This document shows positions 1-6,954 of a stretch of 17,370 bases of DNA, in pieces. The stretch is from Azoarcus sp. (lineage in GTDB: Bacteria > Pseudomonadota > Gammaproteobacteria > Burkholderiales > Rhodocyclaceae). Where the stretch lies: positions 1 to 17,370 of the forward strand of contig JAIRNL010000271.1 in NCBI GenBank assembly GCA_031258035.1. Reading direction: 5' to 3'. The translations under genes were made by a program, and so were the position numbers. Position 1 is the first letter of the stretch. Every line of letters starts with the position of its first letter. The notes under the pieces were generated by a model that searched no databases, had not been told where the DNA came from, and saw only the letters and a list, made by a program, of their open reading frames with translations.

Positions 1-75
1 TTTCGTCTGCCAGATGGCGATCAGGTCTACCAAGGCATCTTCCCGGGTGGGAAGCCAATCTTTGTTGTTGGTCAT
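1..75 (-). CDS. N-terminus of an unrecognised protein (partial)
   Basis: An ATG at 75 preceded by a strong Shine-Dalgarno (AGAGGAG, about 7 nt upstream) opens a frame that runs off the left edge of the window. Only 25 residues are visible, beginning MTNNKDWLPTRE and continuing through a short amphipathic stretch with a DLIAIW core. The opening NNKDWLP...RE...LVDL resembles, from memory, the start of a group of uncharacterised bacterial proteins of unknown function, but this is too short to call a family. The codons are more AT-rich than those of the housekeeping genes downstream. Its 5' flank is the repeat-rich region 76-833. No function is assigned. Confidence 0.6.
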   Translation of the reverse strand, partial: MTNNKDWLPTREDALVDLIAIWQTK

Positions 76-189
76 GTTTGTTTCTCCTCTGCGCATTCCG
101 CGCGGTTGTCGTGAAATAAGGCGTTGATTTACTGTGGAACATCTCCCGTAAACCCCGCCGCCGGGGACGACGGCGGGGGCCGGAAAGGG

Positions 190-399
190 GCCAATCCCGG
201 CCGGAAAAAAGACAATCCTGGCCAGACAAGGGACAATCCTGACCAGAAAAAAGACAATCCTGGCCAGACAAGGGACAATCCTGGCCAGAAAAAAGACAAT
301 CCTGACCAGACAAGGGACAATCCTGGCCAGAAAAAAGACAATCCTGACCAGACAAGCGACAATCCTGGCCGGAAAAAAGACCATCCCGACCGCGTGGAC
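190..399. repeat. 21-bp tandem array with 42-bp higher-order period
   Basis: Ten contiguous 21-bp units start at 190, 211, 232, 253, 274, 295, 316, 337, 358 and 379. The core is GACAATCCTG(G/A)CCAG. The last six bases mostly alternate between ACAAGG and AAAAAA, giving a 42-bp higher-order period. Units at 211-378 are nearly identical and the first and last are degenerate. Because 21 is a multiple of three, the plus strand reads as heptapeptides (DNPGQTR / DNPDQKK) and the minus strand as hydrophobic heptads (GLSFFWP / GLSLVWS). A6 tracts recur every 42 bp, four helical turns, so intrinsic DNA curvature is plausible. There are no unique spacers, so it is not a CRISPR. Confidence 0.9.
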
Positions 400-485
400 G
401 ACGATGCTGATCGCGTGGACGCATGCGGATCATGCAACGTCATGGCATTTTGCCATGGGATGGCGGTCTATGCAACAAACCTACG

Positions 486-548
486 TCATTCCGCGCGAAG
501 TCGCGGAATCCGGACGCTGCATGGATTCCGCGACTTCGCGCGGAATGA
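486..548. repeat. REP-like palindrome, 26-bp perfect stem
   Basis: The arms at 486-511 and 523-548 are perfect reverse complements over 26 bp, around an 11-nt loop (512-522). The arm starts TCATTCCGCGCGAAG. Palindromes of this kind are typical dispersed extragenic elements. It has no T-tract, so it is not a classic terminator. Confidence 0.85.
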
Positions 549-575
549 CAGGGGTGTGCGTAGGCTGCGTCATGG

Positions 576-639
576 GGTGTTGCGCGCGGCGTCGCGGAAT
601 CTACACGCCGCATGGATTCCGCGAATTCGCGCGGAATGA
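576..639. repeat. Second, decayed copy of the REP-like palindrome
   Basis: The right arm (615-639) matches the arm of the 486-548 palindrome with few changes. The left arm (about 583-601) keeps GTCGCGGAATC but has diverged at its outer end. The loop again contains a GCATG-like segment. The two copies lie in the same orientation about 91 bp apart. Confidence 0.65.
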
Positions 640-646
640 TTTGTAG

Positions 647-750
647 GGGCCTGCCCTGCCTGGAAATAACGGGACATCGCCCTGCCTCACGGTGACGGGC
701 GGCTGCCTCGTCGGGCCTGCCCTGCCTGGGAATAACGGGACATCGCCCTG
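647..750. repeat. 38-bp direct repeat pair
   Basis: Positions 647-684 and 713-750 are 38-bp copies differing at one base (TGGAAATAAC versus TGGGAATAAC), with a 66-bp offset. Each begins GGGCCTGCCCTGCC and ends GGGACATCGCCCTG. No frame across the repeat looks coding. Confidence 0.85.
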
Positions 751-816
751 TGCATCACCGCCCCCTCCACCCCAGGGAGCCGTCCCGACATCACAATGAT
801 TTCCCTGTTTTTGTCA

Positions 817-834
817 ATTTTGAAAACACCCTCT
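817..834 (-). repeat. Orphan copy of the MITE terminal motif
   Basis: Read on the minus strand this is AGAGGGTGTTTTCAAAAT. It is identical over 18 bp to the right end of the element at 16829-17173 (copy at 17157-17174), and its first 15 bp match the left end (16828-16842). Its first base is the last base of the TGA that closes the decayed prolyl isomerase frame, the same arrangement as at the receptor stop codon. I find no partner end within 1-816. Confidence 0.75.
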
Positions 835-1110
835 CAGCCGCAATTCGGCGAGCGGAAAACGTGCCAGTTCTCGCCGGGTTTGAGCGGGACGGAAAGTGTC
901 GCCGCCTTTTTTGCGCGGCCGAATCCGGGCAGCGATCCGGGACGGCAGGGGTACGGGGATTTTCCGGCCAGGATCGCCCCCTTTGTCGCGGGTAGCCTCG
1001 TCGGTGGAGCGCTTGAGAAGTTTGTCGAATTTCTTGCCGCCGTCGAGTTGGGCGATGGTTTCGCGCGCATCGGCTCCGATCTTGCTCTGGATGTAGCGCA
1101 GGCGGAATTG
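834..1110 (-). pseudogene. Frameshifted remnant of a parvulin-type peptidyl-prolyl isomerase
   Basis: Reading the minus strand, one frame (1110 to about 972) gives FRLRYIQSK then ARETIAQLDGGKKFDKL and RDKGGD. This fits the parvulin (PpiC/SurA-type) pattern of an RHI-like strand, a helix with IAQL..GxKF..LA, and the GGDLGW turn. After the GGD the frame loses sense, and a different frame (about 936 to 834) reads LPGFGRAKK and then PLKPGENWHVFR, which fits the family's end (PVKTxxGWHVI+). A stop codon (TAG, 1113-1111) directly precedes the first segment, no start codon fits, and the DLGW part is broken. I infer a decayed, N-terminally truncated gene with at least one frameshift. The match is from pattern knowledge only. 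If it is not parvulin, the stretch should be treated as non-coding. Confidence 0.5.
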
Positions 1111-1167
1111 CTATCGGCGCGCGCGGGCGTGGGGCGGCCATTCAAATGGAATCGACGGGGGCTTGCC

Positions 1168-2109
1168 TCATAACAGCGCGTCCTTTGAGATTCCCCGACG
1201 CCTGAGCATCTTGCGCAGTTGCCCCAGCGCTTCGAGCTGGATCTGCCGCACGCGCTCGCGCGTGATGTCGAGCCGGCTGGCAAGCTCTTCCAGCGTGAGC
1301 ACTTCGTTGTCGCCGATGCCGTAGCGGTGATGGATGATGAAGCGCTGTTTGTCGGTCAGGGCGTCGATCCAGCGGCGCAGCAGGATTTCGACTTCGGCGT
1401 TCTGGATGAGCGAATCGGGCGGGTCGATGCTGTCGTCGGCAAGCGATTCGCCCACCGAGAGGGTGGGGTCGATGTCGAGCGGCGCGTCGAGCGACACGGC
1501 ATGCTCGCCGAAGGCAAGGATGGCGCGCACGTCATCGACGGATTTGTCGAGATGGGAGGCGATTTCGCTGGCTGTGGAGCCGCCGCCGAAGGCGCTGGCT
1601 TCGATCCGGCGCTGGGCGCGCATGATCTGGTTGAGCTCCTTGGAGATGTGCACCGGCAGGCGAATCGTGCGCGATTGGTTCATGATCGCGCGTTCGACGT
1701 TTTGCCGTATCCACCAGGTCGCGTAAGTGGAGAAGCGAAATCCGCGCTCCGGCTCGAATTTTTCCAGCGCATGGATGAGGCCGAGGTTTCCTTCTTCGAC
1801 CAGATCGAGCAGCGGAACGCCACGGTTGAGGTAGTGCTTGGCGATGTTGACTACGAGGCGCAGATTGCGCTCGATCATGGTCTGGCGCGCCTCGAAATCG
1901 CCGGCGCGCATCCGGCGGGCAAGCACGCCTTCTTCTTCGGCGCTCAACAACGGGTTGGCGCCGATTTCGCTCAGGTAACGCTGGGTGGCATCGCTGAAAA
2001 ATTCGCTTTCGACGGACGGCAACGGTTGTTCCGCCGAGAACGCTTCCACCTCGGGGGGAAGATCCAGATCCTGGCTTTCGGAAGCATCGGGGCCGACCGG
2101 CTCTTCCAT
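1168..2109 (-). CDS. rpoS: RNA polymerase sigma factor RpoS
   Basis: This 313-residue sigma-70 family protein is the stationary-phase/general stress sigma factor, slightly shorter than the 330-residue E. coli protein. Region 1.2 starts near SDATQRYLSEIG (39-50). Region 2 is nearly textbook: NLRLVVNIAKHYLNRG (82-97), DLVEEGNLGLIHALEKF (102-118) and FSTYATWWIRQNVERAI (126-142), the -10 recognition and melting part. Region 3 spans about 150-235. Region 4 ends with the helix-turn-helix TLEELASRLDITRERVRQI (272-290). The ATG at 2109 follows nlpD by 9 nt with GGAG upstream, so it is the last gene of surE-pcm-nlpD-rpoS. In E. coli the main rpoS promoter lies inside nlpD; I could not verify one here. 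The stop is followed by a gene-poor region. Confidence 0.97.
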   Translation of the reverse strand: MEEPVGPDASESQDLDLPPEVEAFSAEQPLPSVESEFFSDATQRYLSEIGANPLLSAEEEGVLARRMRAGDFEARQTMIERNLRLVVNIAKHYLNRGVPLLDLVEEGNLGLIHALEKFEPERGFRFSTYATWWIRQNVERAIMNQSRTIRLPVHISKELNQIMRAQRRIEASAFGGGSTASEIASHLDKSVDDVRAILAFGEHAVSLDAPLDIDPTLSVGESLADDSIDPPDSLIQNAEVEILLRRWIDALTDKQRFIIHHRYGIGDNEVLTLEELASRLDITRERVRQIQLEALGQLRKMLRRRGISKDALL

Positions 2110-2118
2110 GGCGCTCCA

Positions 2119-3099
2119 TCACAGAGGTGGTAGATATTTCAGCGGATCGACCGGTTGTCCTTGTTTGCGTAATTCAAAATGCAGCTTGGGCCGGTCGGCG
2201 TCGGTACTGCCAAGTTCGGCGATCTTCTGCCCTTTGGCAACCTTGTCTTTTTCCTTCACCAGTATGGCGCGATTGTGGGCATATGCTGTTAAATAATTGT
2301 CATCATGCTTGATGATGACCATCATACCGAGACCGCGCACGGCGCTGCCGGCGTAGGCCACTTCGCCGCCCGCGGCGGCGATGATCGGCGTGCCCGGCGC
2401 GCCGGCGATGTCGATGCCCCGGTTGCGCAGCTTGGCGTCTTCGCCCGTGGCATCGTTGAAGGTGCCGATGATCTCACCCTTGACCGGCCATATCCACCCC
2501 GTTCCGGCGGGTGCGGCGGCGGTCGTCGTCGGCGTCGTGGCTGCCGCTGGCGTGGAGGGCGTTGCCGTCGGCGCGGGAGGCGTGGTTGCTTCCGCCACGG
2601 CGCCCGGGTTGCGCAGGCGCGCCCAGGCTTCGTCCGAATAGGCTTCCTTGCCGCCGCGCGGTTCGCGTTTGACGGCGGGAAGTTCCGTTGCGGGCAGCGC
2701 GACGCCGGGCGCCGGCAGGGCGGTTGCGGTGATCGCGCCCGGCGTCGAAGGCGCCAGGGGAATCGCCTCGGCGCCCGGGGGGGGGGCGACGGCGCGCGAT
2801 ACCCGCAGCACTTGCCCGACTTCGAGTTGCTCCGGACGGGAAAGGTTGTTCCAGGCGGCGAGGTCCTGCACGGAAACGCCATAGCGGCGTGAAATCGCAT
2901 ACAGTGTTTCCCCCTGGCGCACGACGTGCCCGCCACCAGGTTGGACTGCCTGCCGCGCCGATGCGCCCGCCGTTACCGGCGCCCTCGAGCGGGCATCGCG
3001 CACTGGCGCGTTACTCCTGTGGGTACAACCCGCAAGCAGCGCGAGCGATCCGATGAATCCCACCAAGGCAAGACGTTTCACGAATATCTCCTTGCTCAT
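2119..3099 (-). CDS. nlpD: NlpD-type murein hydrolase activator lipoprotein
   Basis: A 326-residue lipoprotein. The signal peptide ends in the lipobox LLAGC with lipidated Cys25. A LysM peptidoglycan-binding domain spans about 58-101 (HVVRQGETLYAIS ... LEVGQVLRV), followed by a Pro/Ala/Thr-rich linker (about 102-200) and a LytM/M23 domain (about 203-321). The LytM site is degenerate: HxxxD is NxxxD (N226, D230), and the first His of HxH is Lys305, with only H307 left. The family is known for non-enzymatic activation of amidase AmiC at division, which fits. The start at 3099 is chosen because the ATG overlaps the pcm stop (ATGA) and begins the lipoprotein signal; the longer open frame upstream is the pcm region read out of frame. 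A run of ten C residues (plus-strand G at 2777-2786) encodes PPP at 106-108. Confidence 0.95.
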   Translation of the reverse strand: MSKEIFVKRLALVGFIGSLALLAGCTHRSNAPVRDARSRAPVTAGASARQAVQPGGGHVVRQGETLYAISRRYGVSVQDLAAWNNLSRPEQLEVGQVLRVSRAVAPPPGAEAIPLAPSTPGAITATALPAPGVALPATELPAVKREPRGGKEAYSDEAWARLRNPGAVAEATTPPAPTATPSTPAAATTPTTTAAAPAGTGWIWPVKGEIIGTFNDATGEDAKLRNRGIDIAGAPGTPIIAAAGGEVAYAGSAVRGLGMMVIIKHDDNYLTAYAHNRAILVKEKDKVAKGQKIAELGSTDADRPKLHFELRKQGQPVDPLKYLPPL

Positions 3100-3743
3100 T
3101 CCGTCCCTGTCAGTAATGGCACGAAACGCACGGCATCGCGCCAGCTTTCCCTGAAAACGTTTCCCTGTCGTTCGATCAGCAGCAGTTGCTGATCGGCCTC
3201 TCCTACCGGAATCAGCAGTCTGCCATCCGGCGCAAGCTGGTTTTTCAGCGCCGGCGGCACCGACATGCCTCCCGCCGCCACGATAATGGTATCGAAAGGC
3301 GCGGCTTCCGGCAGCCCTTGTGTGCCATCGCCACATTTGAGCCGCAGATTGGGCAGGCGCAGTGGCCGCAGATTTTCCCGCGCCCGGTCGAGTAGCGCCC
3401 GCAGGCGTTCGACCGCATAAACTTCGCTCGCCACCAGCGAGAGCACGGCGGCCTGGTAGCCACAGCCGGCGCCGATTTCCAGCGCGCGGCCCAGGTGGCG
3501 GCCTTCGCACAGGATTTCGATCATGCGCGCCACGACGAAGGGCTGCGAAATCGTTTGCTGCAAGCCGATCGGCAGCGCGCAGTCGTCGTAGGCGCTGAAA
3601 GCCAGTCCCTTTTCGACGAATTGGTGCCGGGGAATCGTCGCCATCGCGGCAAGTACTTTTTCGTCGCGGATGCCTTGTTCCCGCAGGCGTTCGACCATCC
3701 GCGCCCTGGCTGGGGCGGCATTGGGGGTTCGCGGAGGATTCAT
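3096..3743 (-). CDS. pcm: Protein-L-isoaspartate O-methyltransferase
   Basis: A 215-residue SAM-dependent methyltransferase that starts repair of isoaspartyl damage in ageing proteins. Family signatures are in order: RHQFVEKG (39-46), ALPIGLQQTISQPFVVARM (56-74), motif I LEIGAGCGYQAAVL (about 88-101), the acidic SAM-binding VYAVERL, CGDGTQGLP and PFDTIIVAAG, and the C-terminal RFVPLLTG. The length matches E. coli Pcm (208). The N-terminus has about 15 extra residues before MVERLREQGI, so M16 is a possible alternative start. It lies 10 nt after surE, and its TGA overlaps the nlpD ATG, so translational coupling with nlpD is likely. Confidence 0.96.
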   Translation of the reverse strand: MNPPRTPNAAPARARMVERLREQGIRDEKVLAAMATIPRHQFVEKGLAFSAYDDCALPIGLQQTISQPFVVARMIEILCEGRHLGRALEIGAGCGYQAAVLSLVASEVYAVERLRALLDRARENLRPLRLPNLRLKCGDGTQGLPEAAPFDTIIVAAGGMSVPPALKNQLAPDGRLLIPVGEADQQLLLIERQGNVFRESWRDAVRFVPLLTGTE

Positions 3744-3753
3744 CGCCTCGCAC

Positions 3754-4497
3754 TCATCGCAGCAGCCAGTCGGCCACCGTGCAGACTTGCGCGGTATGGG
3801 TCAGGTCGATCCGCAGAGGCGTGATCGACACCGTGCCGTTCGCCACGGCGTGGAAATCCGTGCCTTCGCCCGCGTCGGCGGCCGGGCCCGCCGCGCCGAC
3901 CCAATAGACGGTTTCGTTGCGCGGCGTCGTGCCGCGCACCACCGGCTCGGCCTTGTGGCGGCGGCCCAGGCGGGTCACGCGCGGCTGGCCCAAGTCATCG
4001 TAGGGAATATCCGGCACGTTGACGTTGAGCAACACCGGCTCGCGGAGCGGGCTCCGCACAAAGCGGTCGACGAGATCAATCGCCACTTTCGCCGCCGCCG
4101 AGAAATCGCTGGCGTCGCGGCTCACCAGTGATACCGCAAACGATGGCACGCCCAGCAGGTAGCCCTCGGTGGCCGCCGCGACCGTGCCGGAATAAACCGT
4201 GTCGTCGCCCATGTTGGCGCCGTGGTTGATGCCGGAGATCACCATGTCGGGCAGCTCGTCGAGCATGCCGGTCACGGCAAGGTGCACGCAGTCGCTGGGC
4301 GTGCCATTGACGTAGTAGAACCCGTTGGCGGCCCGGCGCAGGGTCAGGGGCCGGTCGAGGGTGAGGGAATTGCTCGCGCCGCTGCGATCGCGTTCGGGCG
4401 CGACGACTGTGACTTCGGCCACCTCCGTGAGCGCCTGCGCCAGCGCCGCGATTCCGGGGGCGAAATAGCCGTCGTCGTTACTGACCAGGATGCGCAT
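3754..4497 (-). CDS. surE: 5'/3'-nucleotidase SurE
   Basis: A 247-residue metal-dependent nucleotidase/exopolyphosphatase, a stationary-phase survival protein. The N-terminus MRILVSNDDG carries the metal ligands D8 and D9. S39 lies in RSGASN and N91 in SGINHGANMGDDTVYSGT, matching the four classic SurE metal ligands in position. GTPSDCVHLA (65-74) is another family signature. It is the first gene of the surE-pcm-nlpD-rpoS string conserved in proteobacteria, with 45 nt separating it from the preceding hemerythrin gene. Confidence 0.97.
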   Translation of the reverse strand: MRILVSNDDGYFAPGIAALAQALTEVAEVTVVAPERDRSGASNSLTLDRPLTLRRAANGFYYVNGTPSDCVHLAVTGMLDELPDMVISGINHGANMGDDTVYSGTVAAATEGYLLGVPSFAVSLVSRDASDFSAAAKVAIDLVDRFVRSPLREPVLLNVNVPDIPYDDLGQPRVTRLGRRHKAEPVVRGTTPRNETVYWVGAAGPAADAGEGTDFHAVANGTVSITPLRIDLTHTAQVCTVADWLLR

Positions 4498-4542
4498 TTC
4501 GACTTGTCTGCAAGGGACCTGTTGCCACGGAAACGGGTGATG

Positions 4543-5004
4543 CTAGCACATGGCGGGCCCGCCGGAGACGAACGGCGCGCCTTGTGCGCCACAGGCGGAT
4601 TTGCTTTCCGGAAGTGCGCCGGTTTCGGTATCGAAGCCGATTTCCTTGAGGTGGAAAGCCAGGGCCGCGTCCATGGTGTCGACGTGATTGTCGAACCACG
4701 GGGGCAGTTCTTCGAGCAGCCGGCGGCCAAGGAAGGCATCGCCTTTTTCGACCCGCCGGCGCACGTCATTCATCACGTCCAGCACGCGGTCGTGTTCGGC
4801 GTGATGACAGGCGGGGAAATTCACCGCTTCCATCCAGCGGTTCTCTTGCTCGAAATGCGCGGCGGTGTGCTCGATGAAGGCGTCGAGCCGCGCGAGGAAA
4901 TCTTCCGGCGCGGCGGCAGTCAGTTCGTTGCAGAACGCGATGAATTCGCGGTGCGTTTCGTCCATGCGGGCAATGCCCAGCCCGTAGCGTTCGCTCCATT
5001 CCAT
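4543..5004 (-). CDS. Bacteriohemerythrin
   Basis: A 153-residue single-domain hemerythrin with a complete apparent diiron ligand set: H18 in MDETHREF, H50 and E54 in AHFEQENRWME, H67/H68 and H71 in CHHAEHDRVL, and H107 plus D112 in WFDNHVDTMDAAL. Such proteins bind O2 reversibly and are thought to store, deliver or sense oxygen, or detoxify oxygen and NO. There is no signal peptide, so it is cytoplasmic. The roughly 30 residues after the last helix form a Gly/Ser/Cys-containing tail (C138, C153) beyond the core fold. The ATG at 5004 has AAGGAAA upstream. It sits between sspB and surE on the same strand. The exact physiological role is not shown by sequence. Confidence 0.92.
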   Translation of the reverse strand: MEWSERYGLGIARMDETHREFIAFCNELTAAAPEDFLARLDAFIEHTAAHFEQENRWMEAVNFPACHHAEHDRVLDVMNDVRRRVEKGDAFLGRRLLEELPPWFDNHVDTMDAALAFHLKEIGFDTETGALPESKSACGAQGAPFVSGGPAMC

Positions 5005-5075
5005 GGCGCGGTTTCCTTCGTTCGGTTGGCGTTCCCGTGGCCGCGGCGGGAGGGAAGGCCCGCGCGGTCACGCTG

Positions 5076-5486
5076 TCATTTGATGACTTTCAGGTGCGAA
5101 CCACGCGGCGGCTGCGGACGATCGTCGGGCGGCGGGCGATCGTCTTCCGGCTTGCCGGCGACGGGCGTGTCGGCCGGTTCGCTCAGGGGCTCGAATGACA
5201 TGCCCTGCCCGTTTTCGCGGGCGCAAATCGACGTGACGTTGCCGACCGGCACCACGATGTGATGCGCCACGCCGTTGAAGCGGGCCTGGAACGTCACCTG
5301 TTCGTTGTCCATCACCAGTTGATGGGTCGCTTCGGGGCCGATGTTGAACACGATCTGGCCGTCACGGGCATAGCCGACCGGTACGCGCGTGCGTTCGTCG
5401 ACCCGCACGGTCATATAGGGGGTAAAGCCCTGGTCGACGCACCATTCGCGGATGGCGCGCATCAGGTAGGGTTTGGTGGAAACCAT
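5076..5486 (-). CDS. sspB: ClpXP protease specificity-enhancing factor SspB
   Basis: A 136-residue adaptor that tethers ssrA-tagged and other substrates to ClpXP. The N-terminal substrate-binding domain (about 1-100) has family features KPYLMRAIREWC, VFNIGPEATHQL, FQARFNGVAHHIVVPV and NVTSICARENGQGM. A flexible Pro/Asp-rich linker (101-127) leads to a C-terminal LKVIK, which corresponds to the ClpX-docking tail (LRVVK in E. coli). The length is a little under E. coli SspB. It follows sspA by 28 nt, the usual sspA-sspB pair. Confidence 0.96.
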   Translation of the reverse strand: MVSTKPYLMRAIREWCVDQGFTPYMTVRVDERTRVPVGYARDGQIVFNIGPEATHQLVMDNEQVTFQARFNGVAHHIVVPVGNVTSICARENGQGMSFEPLSEPADTPVAGKPEDDRPPPDDRPQPPRGSHLKVIK

Positions 5487-5514
5487 GGCGAGTACCCTTT
5501 TTGGCCGCCGCTTT

Positions 5515-6111
5515 TCAGCGTCGCATGACCTTTTCGGACGGGGTCAGCGCGTCGATGAAACCTTGCCGGCTGAAAATGCGCTCCGCGTATTTCATCAGTT
5601 GCGAAGCGGCCTTGGGCAATTCGATGCCGTAGTGTTCGAGCCGCCACAGCAGCGGCGCGATCGCCACGTCGAGCATCGAGAACTCATCGCCGAGCATGAA
5701 CTTCTGCTTGGTGAAAATCGGCGCCAGCTGGATGAGGTGGTCGCGCACATGGGCACGCGTCTTGTCGACACCTTTCTGGTTGGCTTCGAGCGTCGGAATG
5801 TGCTCGAACAGCTCGTGCTCGAAGGTATGCAGCAACTGGCGCGCCCGCGCCCGCATGATCGGGTCGGGCGGCATCAGCTGCGGGTGCGGGAAACGTTCGT
5901 CGATGTACTCGTTGATGATGTTCGACTCGTAGAGGACGAGATCGCGGTCGACCAGCACCGGCACCCGATTGTAGGGATTGATGATGGCGATGTCCTCGGG
6001 TTTGTTGAAGAGGTCGACGTCGATCACTTCGAAATCCATGCCCTTTTCATAGAGCACGATCCGGCAGCGGTGACTAAAGGGATCAGTTGTGCCGGAATAA
6101 AGATTCATCAT
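5515..6111 (-). CDS. sspA: Stringent starvation protein A, glutathione S-transferase fold
   Basis: A 198-residue RNA polymerase-associated protein needed for stress and acid resistance in enterobacteria. The N-terminal thioredoxin-like half begins MMNLYSGTTDPFSHRCRIVL and includes NPYNRVPVL and LYESNIINEYIDERFPHP. The C-terminal helical half includes FMLGDEFSMLDVAIAPLLWRL. I chose the ATG at 6111 (ATGATG, so 6108 is equally possible) because GGAG lies about 12 nt upstream and the family starts just before the first strand. An in-frame ATG 24 nt further upstream would add eight residues not expected for the family. The intrinsic terminator of the pet genes lies just upstream, so sspA probably has its own promoter or depends on read-through. 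Confidence 0.95.
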   Translation of the reverse strand: MMNLYSGTTDPFSHRCRIVLYEKGMDFEVIDVDLFNKPEDIAIINPYNRVPVLVDRDLVLYESNIINEYIDERFPHPQLMPPDPIMRARARQLLHTFEHELFEHIPTLEANQKGVDKTRAHVRDHLIQLAPIFTKQKFMLGDEFSMLDVAIAPLLWRLEHYGIELPKAASQLMKYAERIFSRQGFIDALTPSEKVMRR

Positions 6112-6132
6112 GGCTTGGCGACTCCGGGGGTA

Positions 6133-6171
6133 CAAAAAACGAGCGCACCGCGCAACGATTCGCGCGGTGCG
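6133..6171 (-). terminator. Likely intrinsic terminator of the cytochrome bc1 operon
   Basis: On the minus strand, about 50 nt after the petC stop, CGCACCGCGC and GCGCGGTGCG form a 10-bp stem (6162-6171 with 6144-6153) around an 8-nt loop. A run of six T follows (6139-6134), separated from the stem by four bases. It lies between petC and sspA. Confidence 0.7.
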
Positions 6172-6219
6172 TAACGGGTTGGAGGGAGGTTAGAGGGGTC
6201 AGGCCGTGCAAGGCTCCGG

Positions 6220-6954
6220 TCAATGAATGTCCTTCCAGTAGTTCTTGCCCAGTTTGTGCGTGAGCACGTAAAAACCGGCAAGGAAAATGAGGACGAAGAT
6301 ACCGATCGTCTTGCGACTGTCCGCATTGGGTTCCCCCATCCACACCAGGAAAGAGACGAGATCGGCCACATCCTGCCTGTATTCGTCCTCCGAGCGCGTT
6401 CCCGGCTTGGCGAGGACGAGGCGGTTTTCCTTGTGGCCGTTCTCGCCGATGACTTCTTCCAGGGTCTGCACGCCTTGTCGATCCCATAGCGCATGCGGCA
6501 TGCCAACGCTGGCAAAGGCCACGTTGTTCCAGCCGGTCGCCCGATCCTTGTCCTGGTAGAAGCCGCGCAGGTAGGTGTAGAGGTAGTCGGCGCCCTTGGC
6601 GCGCGCGATCACCGAGAGATCGGGAGGCACGGTGCCGAACCAGGCCTCGGCGTCCTCGCGGTTCAACGCGACTGTCATCATGTCGCCGACTTTGTCGCCG
6701 GTGAACAAGAGGTTTTCGGTGATCGTCTTTTCGTCGAGACCGATTTTCTGCAACTGGTTGTAGCGCACCAGCGAAGCGCCATGACAGTTCAGACAGTAAT
6801 TGACGAACAGTTTGGCGCCGTGCTGGAGGTTCTTCTGCTCGGTGCTGACCGGCGCCTTGTCCAGATGCACCTCTTCGGAGGCGGCAGCCAGGGCCGGGAC
6901 GAACAGGGCGAGGGTGGCAAGACGCTTGAGGAGCTTGATTACACGCGTTTTCAT
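6220..6954 (-). CDS. petC: Cytochrome c1 subunit of the bc1 complex
   Basis: A 244-residue membrane-anchored c-type cytochrome that passes electrons from the Rieske protein to a soluble cytochrome c. A Sec signal (MKTRVIKLLKRLATLALF...ALAA) covers about 1-25. The haem-binding CLNCH places C54, C57 and H58. The likely axial methionine is M152 in SVGMPHALW. The C-terminal helix TIGIFVLIFLAGFYVL anchors it to the membrane, ending in KLGKNYWKDIH. The ATG at 6954 overlaps the petB stop (ATGA), which fixes the start and implies translational coupling; the longer frame upstream is petB read out of frame. It is the last gene of petABC. Confidence 0.96.
   Translation of the reverse strand: MKTRVIKLLKRLATLALFVPALAAASEEVHLDKAPVSTEQKNLQHGAKLFVNYCLNCHGASLVRYNQLQKIGLDEKTITENLLFTGDKVGDMMTVALNREDAEAWFGTVPPDLSVIARAKGADYLYTYLRGFYQDKDRATGWNNVAFASVGMPHALWDRQGVQTLEEVIGENGHKENRLVLAKPGTRSEDEYRQDVADLVSFLVWMGEPNADSRKTIGIFVLIFLAGFYVLTHKLGKNYWKDIH

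Larger units (their letters stand above)
76..833. other. Gene-free, repeat-rich intergenic region
   Basis: No frame here looks like a normal gene. The open frames at 124-639 (plus) and 129-443 (minus) exist mainly because the 21-bp repeat unit is a multiple of three, and the plus frame runs straight into a REP-like palindrome. The stretch holds a small GC hairpin (arms 153-160 and 171-178), the 21-bp tandem array, a REP-like hairpin plus a decayed copy, a 38-bp direct repeat, and at its right end one copy of a dispersed 18-bp motif. Confidence 0.7.

Noticed and set aside
124..639. Plus-strand protein with DNPGQ heptapeptide repeats, and a minus-strand counterpart
   Set aside because: The plus frame needs a TTG start without a ribosome site and continues into a REP palindrome; both frames are open mainly because the repeat unit is 21 bp. 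Kept as a finding about the repeat, not as a gene.
1219..2133. Long plus-strand open frame (304 codons) opposite rpoS
   Set aside because: It is the antisense shadow of a clear rpoS gene in GC-rich DNA and has no recognisable domain or ribosome site.
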